A DNA stretch of 64,000 nucleotides from Streptomyces misionensis (GCF_900104815.1 NZ_FNTD01000004.1:5889001-5953000); one strand, 5' to 3'. Shown: positions 52,868 through 61,595, counted from the stretch's first letter. The notes: a model not told the origin generated them from the sequence alone. Program-made: numbers and translations.

Positions 52868-54460
52868 TCAGGAGCGCGGACGCCGGTTGCCGCCGTAGAG
52901 CTCGGTACGGGCGTCGGCGACAGCGCGCGCACCGCGCTGGGTGTGGCACACCGGCTCGGTGACGCTCGCGTAGGCCCGTTCCGCGATCCGCAAGAACGCC
53001 CGCCTGGCAGCGTTACGGTCCAGTCCGGCCTCGACGAGGAGCGCGCCGCTCGGATCGAGGCCGTCGAAGCGGGACCAGAACTCCTCCTCGGCGTGCGGCC
53101 AGTACAAGGCGGCGGCCCGCTCTGCCCAGTTGTCAGCTTCCTTCGGCCTGGTCTCACGGGTGTAGAGCTGGCAGGCACGGCGCACCGCGTACTGCACGCG
53201 CCGCCCGTACAGCTCGCCGGTGCGCCGCAGCCAGCCGACCGCCGGCGCGACGGCCGGGTTGGTTTCCTCGGCCCGGTCAAGGACGGGCGGGGTCAGCCCG
53301 GCGACGAACTGCCGGTCCTTGGCCTGCCCGTCCTGCTCGAAGCCGAGAGCACGCACGGCCAGTGGCCTGTCCAGCACGTCGGAGACTTCCAGGGCATGGG
53401 AAGGGGAGAAGACTTCGGGGTGGCGGGCCTGGGCCGTGCCGCCGGGTTTGAGCAGCAGCAGGCTGTCGATGTCCCGCCACAGCGCGCGCCCCGAATCCGC
53501 AGGCCGGGGATAGGGGTTGCCCTGCTGGCTGATCTGCCAGATCAGGAACGGGTCGTCGCGCGGCAGACGCCCGTCGCGGTAGGCCCAGGTGATGAAGGCA
53601 TCCGTCACGACGTTCTCGTCGTCCGGGTCGGGGATCAGGAGCAGGGCATGCTGGGAGACGGCCGTCAGCCGCGAGCAGGGCCCCTGCACGGGGGGCGGTG
53701 GCGCGTCCGGGTCGGGCAGTTCCTCCCACTCCCACATGCAGCGGTCCGTCGTACGGCTCACCTGCGGGTCCGGGTGAAGGAGGCCCGCCAGGAGAGTCTC
53801 GAAGAGGGTGGAGCCCTCGGGATGGTAGGAGAGCGCGCCGCGCAGCGGGCCCGCCTTCATGTTCGCGCTCGCGGTTCCACCGACGGTGCGGGCGGAGCCT
53901 CGTCCGGAGGGGCCGTAGTAGTGCCAGGTCAGCAGGCTCAGGGCGGCTTCACCGGCGGGGACGGGGTCAGGGTCGCCGTCCTGAACGTGGGTGAACCAGG
54001 CGTGATTGTTTCCGGAAGGCCGGGTCGGCACCAGCTTGTTGACCCCGGCCGAACGCGCCGGATCGCACTGTTCGGCCAGGCGCGGGTCCTGCATCCAAGG
54101 CCGCTCGCCGAACAAGCACAGCCGGTGCGCCCAGGCGTCGAAGTAGGCGATGATGCCGTCGGCGGGCAGACGACCCGTGTCCAGAATGTTCAGACGGCGC
54201 TCGGACCAGTCCTCTCCCGATCCGTCGTCGTCCTCATCCAGCGCGCACACCCGGGCGGTGAGCGCGTACAGCGTGCGCAGGACCGCGGAGTAGGCCGGCG
54301 GTTCGGTGATGGCGAGCGAGCTGATCTCGTGACTGCGCGCCAGCACGGTGCGCAGGCCGACCAGCGGCGGGAGGTGCTTGCCGCCTGCTTGGGCGGCCGG
54401 AGTCCACAGGACCGGGATCCACGGTGCTTCGTCAAGGGGAAAGGTGGACACCGTGAACAT
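52868..54460 (-). CDS. cas8e: Cascade large subunit Cas8e (Cse1/CasA)
   Basis: 530 residues. It recognises the PAM and recruits Cas3. FTVSTFPLDEAPWIPVLW at the N-terminus, SGNNHAWFTHVQDG, and YGPSGRGSARTVGG are conserved Cse1 segments; the C-terminal four-helix bundle ends near ARTELYGG. Length is in the normal Cse1 range. ATG at 54460 behind AGGAG, four bases upstream. First gene of a tightly packed Cascade-adaptation operon; its probable promoter is at 54631-54659 and is the predicted target of the crRNA-like element in its leader. Confidence 0.96.
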   Translation of the reverse strand: MFTVSTFPLDEAPWIPVLWTPAAQAGGKHLPPLVGLRTVLARSHEISSLAITEPPAYSAVLRTLYALTARVCALDEDDDGSGEDWSERRLNILDTGRLPADGIIAYFDAWAHRLCLFGERPWMQDPRLAEQCDPARSAGVNKLVPTRPSGNNHAWFTHVQDGDPDPVPAGEAALSLLTWHYYGPSGRGSARTVGGTASANMKAGPLRGALSYHPEGSTLFETLLAGLLHPDPQVSRTTDRCMWEWEELPDPDAPPPPVQGPCSRLTAVSQHALLLIPDPDDENVVTDAFITWAYRDGRLPRDDPFLIWQISQQGNPYPRPADSGRALWRDIDSLLLLKPGGTAQARHPEVFSPSHALEVSDVLDRPLAVRALGFEQDGQAKDRQFVAGLTPPVLDRAEETNPAVAPAVGWLRRTGELYGRRVQYAVRRACQLYTRETRPKEADNWAERAAALYWPHAEEEFWSRFDGLDPSGALLVEAGLDRNAARRAFLRIAERAYASVTEPVCHTQRGARAVADARTELYGGNRRPRS

Positions 54461-54498
54461 CACGCTCCTGCGGTGGGCGGGTTGGCACAATGGGTATC

Positions 54499-54588
54499 GA
54501 GGGCCCCGTGTGAGCGGGGGTGAACCGGGTGCGTGCCACAGCTCGCCGCCGGTGCTTCCCCTCTGCTCGCGCAAGCGGGCTCGTCCGG
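54499..54588 (+). ncRNA. Solitary crRNA-like RNA (CreR/CreA type) in the cas3-cas8e gap
   Basis: A single repeat-guide-repeat unit on the plus strand, antisense to the cas8e leader. Repeat-like 1 (54499-54527) matches the array repeat at 20 of 29 bases: 6-bp stem CCCCGT/GCGGGG, GTGA loop and the complete handle GTGAACCG. The 32-nt guide is 54528-54559. Repeat-like 2 (54560-54588), exactly 61 bp on, has stem GCTCGC/GCGGGC and loop GCAA in the same register, with a decayed tail. CACAAT at 54486-54491 could be a -10 placing the RNA start at the first repeat. A GC-rich hairpin (54587-54623) follows. Neither half lies in an array; see the guide target at 54641. Confidence 0.78.
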
Positions 54589-54630
54589 CCCACCCCTCGT
54601 CTCCCAGTGCCGGGGGGCGGGCCTGGTCCA

Positions 54631-54672
54631 ATCATCCAAGGGTGCCTGGCACAGCTCAAGCGGTTCGGTGAC
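54631..54672 (-). promoter_or_regulatory. Probable cas8e promoter overlapped by PAM-flanked guide target
   Basis: Reading leftward: TTGAGC (54659-54654), 17-base spacer, GATGAT (54636-54631), i.e. -35 and -10 for cas8e with a ~165-base leader. On the plus strand 54638-54640 is AAG, the classic I-E PAM, followed by a 32-nt protospacer, 54641-54672. It equals the crRNA-like guide at positions 1-5, 7-8 and 10-17 (mismatches at 6 and 9) and differs almost everywhere beyond 17. A second -35-like TTGACC lies at 54681-54676. Cascade bound here would cover the -35 and spacer. Confidence 0.72.
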
Positions 54673-54677
54673 CTCGG

Positions 54678-57614
54678 TCAAATTCGATCGATTCCGGTCT
54701 CGCGCGTGAACTCGACGCGTCTGCCGTCGAGTTGACCGTGCCAGACTGCGCCCTCGCTGCCCTCCGCCGTACGGACCATGGGTACGAGGACGAGGTCACG
54801 CAGGTGGGTCTGCTTGCGCCAGGCCGCAGGAAGGTCGGGCCGCTCGCCAGCCGGAGGCAGCCAACTGCCGGGTACGGGTACGGCGCGCGCGACGATCCGT
54901 CGCACCGCCGCCCGGTCCGGAGCACCCTTGTCCGGCATCGGGAGTCGCCCGTCCTCGTCGAGCGAGACTCCCCCCGCATCCTGGGTGAACAGCATGAGCA
55001 GGCGTCCGGTGTCGGCACCGAGCCGGGTGGTGAGCAACTCCGCGGTCATCTCCGCGGTGCCTTTGCTCAGGAGGGACAGATCACCGCGTACCGCATACGG
55101 TGGACTGATCCCAGTCATCACGGCGAGCGTCTCCTCCGCGATCTGAGCACCCGTCCGGCGCTGGTCGAGTGCGTGCAGCCGCCGCGCGGCCGCCTCGGCC
55201 TCCTCCCCGCCGGCCTCCTTCAGCCGATCGGTGAAGTCCTGCGCGTACACGGCGTCCACGAGGTGCTGCACGTCCCCGGGAACAGCGATTCCCTGCCCTG
55301 CCTTCTCCCGCAGCAGGGCGGCCGAGCGCAGCAGAAGCGAGTGGTCGTAGACGTCTCCCCACGACCTGGGGGGCTCGGTCGCACCGTCCGGCCCGGTGGG
55401 CTCCAGGATGACCAGAGCAGGCCGCTCTTCCGCTCGCGCCCAGTGGGGCCGTCCGGCCGCCCCGCGGGCGTGGCGCCGTCCGCGGCCAGCGCGTTGCAGG
55501 AGTAGGGCCAGCGGAGCGAGGTCACTGACCACGAGGTCGAAGTCGAAGTCCAGTGACTGTTCCACGATCTGGGTCGCCACCAGGATCGACGCAGGCCGCG
55601 CACAGGGCTGTTCGTCCGGGCCGGGCTTTCCGTAGGCGTGCTCGCAGTCGGCGGTGATCTCCTGTCGCAGCAGGCCGGGGAAGCGTGAGTGAAGCAGCCG
55701 GAGCCCGCCCTTCCTGCGGGCCAGGGCCGGGAACGCCCTGCGGAGGTCGCGGAAGGTGCGTTGTGCCTCAGCGACGGTCGTGCAGCACACCAGCGCCGTC
55801 CCGCCGAACTCGGCCACGGGAGCAAGGACTTCACGTAGTACGCCGCGTCGCCCGCCCGGCTTCAGCCGGGCTTCGCTGTCATCGCAGTCCCAGGTCACCT
55901 GCCGCAGCGACAGGTCCAGGGTGCGTGGGCGCAAGGTCGCCACCGCGCGCGCATGCGACACCTCTCCCGTCGCGGCGTCCGTGAACAGCCAGCCTGGGTA
56001 GGCCGGTTGAATGTTGCAGGGCGCGGTGTAGCCGGCACCCCGCCGGTACGCGTCGACGAGGGAACTGGCGGAGCGGCCGGTCAACGTCGCCGACAGCAGC
56101 ACCACCGGCGCCCGCAACGCCCCCAGCCATTCCAGAAGGCGGACCATGAGCGTCTGCATCCACGGCCCGTAGGCATGCGCCTCGTCCACGATCAGCACCT
56201 TGTCCGACAGGCCGAACAGACGCAGCGCGTTGAAGGAGACCAGCAGGACCGCAGCGAGAGCCTGATCGATCGTGCCCGCGCCCAACGGCGCGACAAAACC
56301 CCGCTTGCCGCCCTCCCGCAGCCATGCACGCGCCTCCACCGCAGTGGCCGGAGCCGCACTGAACTCATCGTCTGACGCATCCGCGTCCTGCTCACCCTGT
56401 CCGACGGTCTCCTTGAGGCTCCAGGTGTCCGTCGCGCGTCCGCCCTGGACGCCGTCCATCGCGGGGCTCAGCCAGGCCGCGCTGTGCATCAGCAACAGGG
56501 CCCGCTCCCCGGTCAGCACGCGCTCGGCGAACGAGGCCACCCGGGGGAACATCTGGTCCGCGGTCGCCATCGTCGGCAACGCGAAGTACACCCCTCGCGC
56601 CCCCGAGGCCCGACCGAGCGTCGCGGCCGCGAACAGGGCTGCCTCCGTCTTCCCGTCGCCTGTCGGCGCTGTCACCAGTACCAGTCCCGAGCCTTCTTGC
56701 CCCACCAGCCCGGGCAGGACCTCCGCGATGTCCTGCTGCAATGCGTTCGGCGTGAACGGAAACAACTCCTCGAACTTCAAAGCCTTCTTACGCGGGAACT
56801 CGGTACGGCCCAGTCGCGCCGTCGCCACCACGCCAGGCGCGTCCCGCGCAGCCTGCCGGTAGTGCGCATCCAACTGTTCCGCACTGCCCGGCCACGTCCT
56901 GGACGGCAGACCGGGCAGGATCCACTCGACGCTGCTGGCCAGCCAGTCCGCCAATACGACCAGCCCGTACACCCGCACCGACGTCGCCGCCGACAGCTGC
57001 CCTGCCGGCACGGTCTCGGCCCCCACTACCCGCCGAACCGCCTCAAGATGGCAGCGCCGCTGCTCCTGCCACCCGCGCTGCCCCAGCCCCGCCTGATACT
57101 GCCCGGCTGCCGCGGCTTGCCGGGGCGGCACCACATCTGCAAAACACCCGTGGTGCCCGCCCAGCAACTGGGCCACTTGATGCGGCAGACTGCGCGCCTG
57201 CACCCGCGATACCGGATATCCGGCCTCCGCCAACAATGACACCAACGCCCAGTGCGTCCCCAGCTCGTGCCGGAACCCCGCCAACCTCTCGGCCCCTGCC
57301 GCCGCAACGTAGACCCCGTCGCCCGTCAACGCCCTGAACGCATCCGGCACCTGCGCCTGGAACGGTGGCGTGATCTTCCCCAGATCATGCAGACCCGCCC
57401 ACCACGCCAGCACCGCTCGCGCCTCGCCCACACCCAGCCCAAGCTCCCCCGCGACGCGCGCTCGTAACCGAGGGTGCAACAGGACATCCCACAGCGCGCC
57501 GAACACCGCTGCCACATCCAGCAGATGACAGATCAAGGGGTACGGATACGGCAGTCCCCGCTCCTTGCCCCACACCCGCACATCCACCTGGTCCGGGACC
57601 ACCACATCGCTCAT
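54678..57614 (-). CDS. cas3: CRISPR helicase-nuclease Cas3
   Basis: 978 residues from the ATG at 57614. The N-terminal HD nuclease has H30 (LICHLLDV) and H76-D77 (AGLHDLGKITPPF), with further His in GHHGCF. The superfamily 2 helicase has TAPTGDGKTEAALF (Walker A), LIVDEAHAYGPW (DEAH), VLLSATLTG (motif III) and LLQRAGRGRRH (motif VI). It degrades targets marked by Cascade. The frame is open to 57800; an ATG 69 bases earlier is possible, but the sequence from MSDVVVPDQVDVRVWGKERGL on fits family starts. 217 bp separates it from cas8e, enough for an independent promoter. Confidence 0.95.
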   Translation of the reverse strand: MSDVVVPDQVDVRVWGKERGLPYPYPLICHLLDVAAVFGALWDVLLHPRLRARVAGELGLGVGEARAVLAWWAGLHDLGKITPPFQAQVPDAFRALTGDGVYVAAAGAERLAGFRHELGTHWALVSLLAEAGYPVSRVQARSLPHQVAQLLGGHHGCFADVVPPRQAAAAGQYQAGLGQRGWQEQRRCHLEAVRRVVGAETVPAGQLSAATSVRVYGLVVLADWLASSVEWILPGLPSRTWPGSAEQLDAHYRQAARDAPGVVATARLGRTEFPRKKALKFEELFPFTPNALQQDIAEVLPGLVGQEGSGLVLVTAPTGDGKTEAALFAAATLGRASGARGVYFALPTMATADQMFPRVASFAERVLTGERALLLMHSAAWLSPAMDGVQGGRATDTWSLKETVGQGEQDADASDDEFSAAPATAVEARAWLREGGKRGFVAPLGAGTIDQALAAVLLVSFNALRLFGLSDKVLIVDEAHAYGPWMQTLMVRLLEWLGALRAPVVLLSATLTGRSASSLVDAYRRGAGYTAPCNIQPAYPGWLFTDAATGEVSHARAVATLRPRTLDLSLRQVTWDCDDSEARLKPGGRRGVLREVLAPVAEFGGTALVCCTTVAEAQRTFRDLRRAFPALARRKGGLRLLHSRFPGLLRQEITADCEHAYGKPGPDEQPCARPASILVATQIVEQSLDFDFDLVVSDLAPLALLLQRAGRGRRHARGAAGRPHWARAEERPALVILEPTGPDGATEPPRSWGDVYDHSLLLRSAALLREKAGQGIAVPGDVQHLVDAVYAQDFTDRLKEAGGEEAEAAARRLHALDQRRTGAQIAEETLAVMTGISPPYAVRGDLSLLSKGTAEMTAELLTTRLGADTGRLLMLFTQDAGGVSLDEDGRLPMPDKGAPDRAAVRRIVARAVPVPGSWLPPAGERPDLPAAWRKQTHLRDLVLVPMVRTAEGSEGAVWHGQLDGRRVEFTRETGIDRI

Positions 57615-57828
57615 ACCGAGAACTTCTAGCAGCAGCCACCGACAACACGGCCCCACCTGCGGACTTTCCACCGCCGTCTCCATGCCGGAGATAGTCTGAC
57701 TTCTGTCACCGTCGTGGCGCGTCTCTCTGAGACGCCGCGATTTGATCGAGGTCAGGGAGACTCTGATGCGCCGCAACAGCGTTGGTAAAGGAAGTGTCAA
57801 GCCCTTCTGACATCGCAGGTCAGGAAGT
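57615..57828. promoter_or_regulatory. Bidirectional leader between cas3 and CRISPR array 2
   Basis: 214 bp, AT-richer than the arrays. It must contain the array 2 leader and promoter (rightward) and the cas3 promoter (leftward). TGACAGAAGTCA (minus strand, near 57,700) is a small inverted repeat of operator type. TTGATC at 57742-57747 is a possible -35 for the array. If cas3 starts at the earlier in-frame codons, part of this is coding. Confidence 0.6.
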
Positions 57829-59566
57829 GTGTCCGCTCCGCGCAGGCGGAGGTGAAGAAGTCGACGCTCATCCGGGCGTCATCGGTCTGGTGTCCGCTCC
57901 GCGCAGGCGGAGGTGAAGCTCCATCATGACAAGCACTGGGACACGGTGGTGTGTCCGCTCCGCGCAGGCGGAGGTGAAGAAGGAGCGGAGCCGGGGAGGG
58001 TCGAGGGGCGCGTGTCCGCTCCGCGCAGGCGGAGGTGAAGGACCCGCTGGAGGCCGTGGCCGGGGACGTACTGTGTCCGCTCCGCGCAGGCGGAGGTGAA
58101 GACCCACCACATCTCCGCCTCCAGCCGCCGGGCGTGTCCGCTCCGCGCAGGCGGAGGTGAACCGACACCGACCCGCGCTGGGCCGACACCGCCGTCGTCC
58201 GCTCCGCGCAGGCGGAGGTGAACCGTGGCTGCGCAAGACCACCGCGAAGATGCTCCCGTCCGCTCCGCGCAGGCGGAGGTGAACCGGCCCGCCAGCCGCC
58301 GGAGCGGCGGTGGGGGTCGTCCGCTCCGCGCAGGCGGAGGTGAACCAGCTGCTGTTTCAGGCCGTCACCCGCTACGGACGTCCGCTCCGCGCAGGCGGAG
58401 GTGAACCGGGCACCAGCTTCCCGTCCGTACCGCTCGCCTCGTCCGCTCCGCGCAGGCGGAGGTGAACCGGGACCGGTGCCACCCAGCCGTGGAACGAAGC
58501 CGTCCGCTCCGCGCAGGCGGAGGTGAACCGATCGAGGAGATCACCGACCTGTACCTGCTGACGTCCGCTCCGCGCAGGCGGAGGTGAACCGTCCGCTTGG
58601 GCCTGGTTCATCACGTCGGTGATGTCCGCTCCGCGCAGGCGGAGGTGAACCGCCCGCTCGGGCCACCACGCAGCCGGCGGAAGCGTCCGCTCCGCGCAGG
58701 CGGAGGTGAACCGTAATCCTTTGTTCCGAACTGAGGAAAGCCGTAGTCCGCTCCGCGCAGGCGGAGGTGAACCGGCCATCGAGACCGCCGGCGCCGTGGC
58801 CACGGCGTCCGCTCCGCGCAGGCGGAGGTGAACCGGAGCCGGGGCTGAGGTAGTCGTAGACGTTGACGTCCGCTCCGCGCAGGCGGAGGTGAACCGCCGC
58901 CGAGGGCCAGGACGTAGATACCGCCGTCGTCCGCTCCGCGCAGGCGGAGGTGAACCGACGTTGACCTGCTTGGGCAGGCGGGTGCGGGCGTCCGCTCCGC
59001 GCAGGCGGAGGTGAACCGTGGGTGCAGGTCTTCACCGGCTACCTGAACAAGTCCGCTCCGCGCAGGCGGAGGTGAACCGATCACCGCCGCGAACCAGCTG
59101 GCCGCCGACTCGTCCGCTCCGCGCAGGCGGAGGTGAACCGCCGGGCCCGGCGACGACGGCGCCGAGGAGGGCGTCCGCTCCGCGCAAGCGGAGGTGAACC
59201 GTAGAGCGGAAACGTCAGCCTCCGCGTCGAGCCGTCCGCTCCGCGCAGGCGGAGGTGAACCGTCGACCGTGTCGCGCTTGTAGACCATGCCGCGGTCCGC
59301 TCCGCGCAGGCGGAGGTGAACCCGGGGCGGGGCTACCGAGCTGCCGCCCCGCCCCGTCCGCTCCGCGCAGGCGGAGGTGAACCGGAGTCAACGACCGGAT
59401 CCGGAGGGCAGTGATGTCCGCTCCGCGCAGGCGGAGGTGAACCGGTCGACTCGCCCCCTGGATCGTCGGGCTCGTGGTCCGCTCCGCTTACGCGGAGGTG
59501 GACCGCGGTGCTGGCCGGTGGGGTTGGTGCAGGCGACGACCGCTCCGCTGACGCGTAGGTGAGCCG
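57829..59566 (+). CRISPR. Type I-E CRISPR array 2 (about 29 repeats, 28 spacers)
   Basis: Same 29-bp repeat as array 1 in the opposite orientation (GTCCGCTCCGCG, CAGGCGGAGGTGAACCG), 61-bp period throughout except one 60-bp step near 59416. Leader end at the left, next to cas3; crRNA runs rightward. The first five repeats start GTGTCCGC and end GTGAAG; the sixth has the new 5' end and the old 3' end; all later ones have the standard form. The last two (59477 and 59538) are decayed. One variant has CAAGC in the loop (59173) and two have changed last bases (58319, 59295). Confidence 0.98.
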
Positions 59567-59576
59567 CAGGGACACA

Positions 59577-59741
59577 GTGATGGTGACCTCGAACCTGCCC
59601 TTCGGACGCTGGGGAGAGACCTTCTCCGGCGACGTCGTCGCGGCCGTGATGACCGACCGCCTGGTCCACCACGCCGAGGTCCTCACGCTCACCGGCGACT
59701 CCCGCCGGATCCGGGCCCGACGCGAGCTGCGGACTAAGACC
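59577..59741 (+). pseudogene. IS21-family IstB fragment
   Basis: About 55 codons without a start. The sequence VMVTSNLPFGRWGETFSGD, followed by MTDRLVHHAEVLTLTGDS and RELRTK, is the C-terminal end of the IS21 helper ATPase IstB. The N-terminal three quarters, IstA and the terminal repeats are absent. It begins 11 bp after the last decayed repeat of array 2, marking an old IS insertion that may have truncated the array's distal end. Confidence 0.85.
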
Positions 59742-59762
59742 GGGCCGGACGGGAGTGAGCCG

Positions 59763-60224
59763 TCACAGAGTCCACCAGCAATAAAGGCGCAGGTCCGCGG
59801 CGCGAGCCCGTTTGGCCAGGCCGGTCAGGGCCTCCAGGACCACAGCTGCCGTCGCCGCATCATGTCCGACACCCCCACCCCTCCCAGACCAAGCCTCGGC
59901 CGCGGCCGCGACGTCGTCTCCGGAGGCGGAGACCAGGGCATCGCAAAGCGTGTCCGAGACGGTCAGGACGAACGGCGTGTCGACGTCCTCAGAGGACAAC
60001 AGCTGCCCCACCCTCGGGCGCCGGCTTACCTCTTGATAACTGCAGCCGGTCATCACAGCCTCGACCCGGGCGATGGCATCGACCGGATCGATGTCCTTGA
60101 GGAAGATCACGTCCAGCCCTGCACGGACCGGTCCACCAGCCTCGATCACGGCAACGGCGGACTCATCATCGGCGGCAGAGAAGTAGTCAGCGTCTGGCAC
60201 GCCACGGATTCTGACATCTGCCAC
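59763..60224 (-). CDS. Hypothetical protein between mobile-element fragments
   Basis: 153 residues, GTG start at 60224; function unknown. The N-terminus MADVRIRGVPDADYFSAADD is followed by an alternating hydrophobic/acidic stretch (AVIEAGGPVRAGLDVIFLKD), a helical part with MTGCSYQEVSRRPRVGQLLS, and a Trp-rich end (LRLYCWWTL). No signal peptide or TM segment. Composition is ordinary for the genome and the frame intact, so it is probably expressed. It lies back-to-back with an Rhs/AHH toxin fragment; an immunity role is possible but not shown. Confidence 0.65.
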   Translation of the reverse strand: MADVRIRGVPDADYFSAADDESAVAVIEAGGPVRAGLDVIFLKDIDPVDAIARVEAVMTGCSYQEVSRRPRVGQLLSSEDVDTPFVLTVSDTLCDALVSASGDDVAAAAEAWSGRGGGVGHDAATAAVVLEALTGLAKRARAADLRLYCWWTL

Positions 60225-60261
60225 TGACGATCAACGTCTCCGGACCTGGACCGGAACCTCA

Positions 60262-60614
60262 CACAACCGGGCCGACGCCGAGACCGGCGGCGTGCACTAC
60301 AACCACTTCCGCCAGTACTACCCGAGACCGCCCGCTACGTCTCCCCCGACCCTCATGGCCTGGAAGCGGGGCCCAACCCCTGCGCGTACGTCCTCAACCC
60401 GGTGACCTGGCTCGACCTGCTCGGCCTCGCCACCTGCAAGGAGAACGCCAAAAGCCTGCGCGGCAACATGGAAACCAAGGGGCCACCTTCCAGCCCGACA
60501 GGCCGCCTCGCACATCGTTCCGTCCAGCGGCGCGAAAGGCCACGGGGCACCGGGTGCCCGCGCACGCTCGACCACCCCACGCCACGTCGAACTCAGGCTG
60601 GTCTGGTCCAGTGA
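60262..60614 (+). pseudogene. Rhs-core / AHH-nuclease toxin C-terminal fragment
   Basis: Remnant of a polymorphic toxin. GGVHYNHFRQYYP, then after a frameshift ETARYVSPDPHGLEAGPNP and NPVTWLDLLGLA, is the Rhs-repeat-associated core end. After a second frameshift the reading QAASHIVPSSGAKGHGAPGA and, in yet another frame, RTLDHPTPRRTQAGLV resemble an HNH-like AHH nuclease tail. No start, at least three frame breaks, so non-functional. It points to contact-dependent competition genes once present at this site. Confidence 0.8.
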
Positions 60615-60761
60615 TCCCCAAGCCGTACCGCATCCGCGGCCCATGATTTGTAGACGCGTGCCCATGGAGCAGTCGGTCCGGGCCCGGGCCGGCGCCCCCG
60701 CCCAGGCGACGGTGACGCGCCCGGCCGGGGAAATGGCCGCGGCCCCTGGCCGTCGGCGCCC

Positions 60762-61595
60762 TCACGGGGCGGTGGACGTCACCGGCGCGGGCCCGGTCTC
60801 CGCGGCCAGGCGTTGCAGGAAGTCCGTCACGGTGGTCACCGGGCCCTCCCAGCCCAGTCGGCGGCCGAGGTGGGCCAGTTGGGGGAGTTCGAGGCCCTGG
60901 CCGTCCGTGGCGGCGACGTGTGCGAGCCAGCCGGTGATCGGGCCGTCCCAGGCGATGCGGCCGTTCTGCAGGACGAGGACGCGGTCGAAGTGCTCCACGC
61001 AGAAGTCCATGTCGTGGGTGATGGCGAGGACGGTCCGGCCGTCGGCGGCCAGGTCGTCGACCAGGTTGCCCAGCAGGACGACGGAGGCGTGGTCCTGGCC
61101 GGTCGTCGGCTCGTCGAGGACGACGACCGGAGTGTCCATGGCGAGGACCGAGGCGAGGGCGACCCGTTTGCGCTCGCCCAGCGACAGGTGGTGGGGGTGG
61201 GTGTCGCGCCACCGCGTCAGACCCGTTCTGCGCAGGGCGGATTCGACCAGCTCCGCGCGGCGGGCCGGCGGGAAGCCGAGGTTGCGCGGGCCGAACCCCA
61301 CCTCCTTGTCGACGCTCGCCGCGTGGAGCTGGTCGTCCGGGTTCTGGAAGACGAAACCGACGGTGCGGGCGAGTTCGGCGATGCCCAGGCCGTCGGCCCG
61401 CCGTCCGTCGATCTCGATGGTTCCGGAGGCCGGACGTTCGATGCCGACGAGGTGACGGGCGAGGGTGCTCTTGCCCGCGCCGTTGGCGCCGACGATCGCC
61501 ACCCGTTCACCGGCCTCGACGGAGAAGGACACCCCGTCCAGGGCCGTGGTGCCGTTGGGATAGCGGAACGTCAGGGAATCGATCCGTATGATCAT
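60762..61595 (-). CDS. ECF transporter ATPase (EcfA-type, second)
   Basis: 277 residues. Walker A GANGAGKSTLARHL, Q-loop FVFQNPDDQLHA, signature LSLGERKRVALASVL, Walker B VVVLDEPTTGQD and switch His ITHDMDF. FQNPDDQ is typical of energy-coupling-factor ATPases. ATG at 61595 overlaps the upstream ATPase stop (ATGA). Last gene of the four-gene transporter operon; no terminator hairpin with a T-run was seen after it. Confidence 0.92.
   Translation of the reverse strand: MIIRIDSLTFRYPNGTTALDGVSFSVEAGERVAIVGANGAGKSTLARHLVGIERPASGTIEIDGRRADGLGIAELARTVGFVFQNPDDQLHAASVDKEVGFGPRNLGFPPARRAELVESALRRTGLTRWRDTHPHHLSLGERKRVALASVLAMDTPVVVLDEPTTGQDHASVVLLGNLVDDLAADGRTVLAITHDMDFCVEHFDRVLVLQNGRIAWDGPITGWLAHVAATDGQGLELPQLAHLGRRLGWEGPVTTVTDFLQRLAAETGPAPVTSTAP

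Noticed and set aside
54507..54527. The isolated GTGAACCG at 54520-54527 as a chance match
   Set aside because: Chance was considered and rejected: the flanking 6-bp stem, a second hairpin exactly 61 bp away and the PAM-flanked guide match make coincidence improbable.
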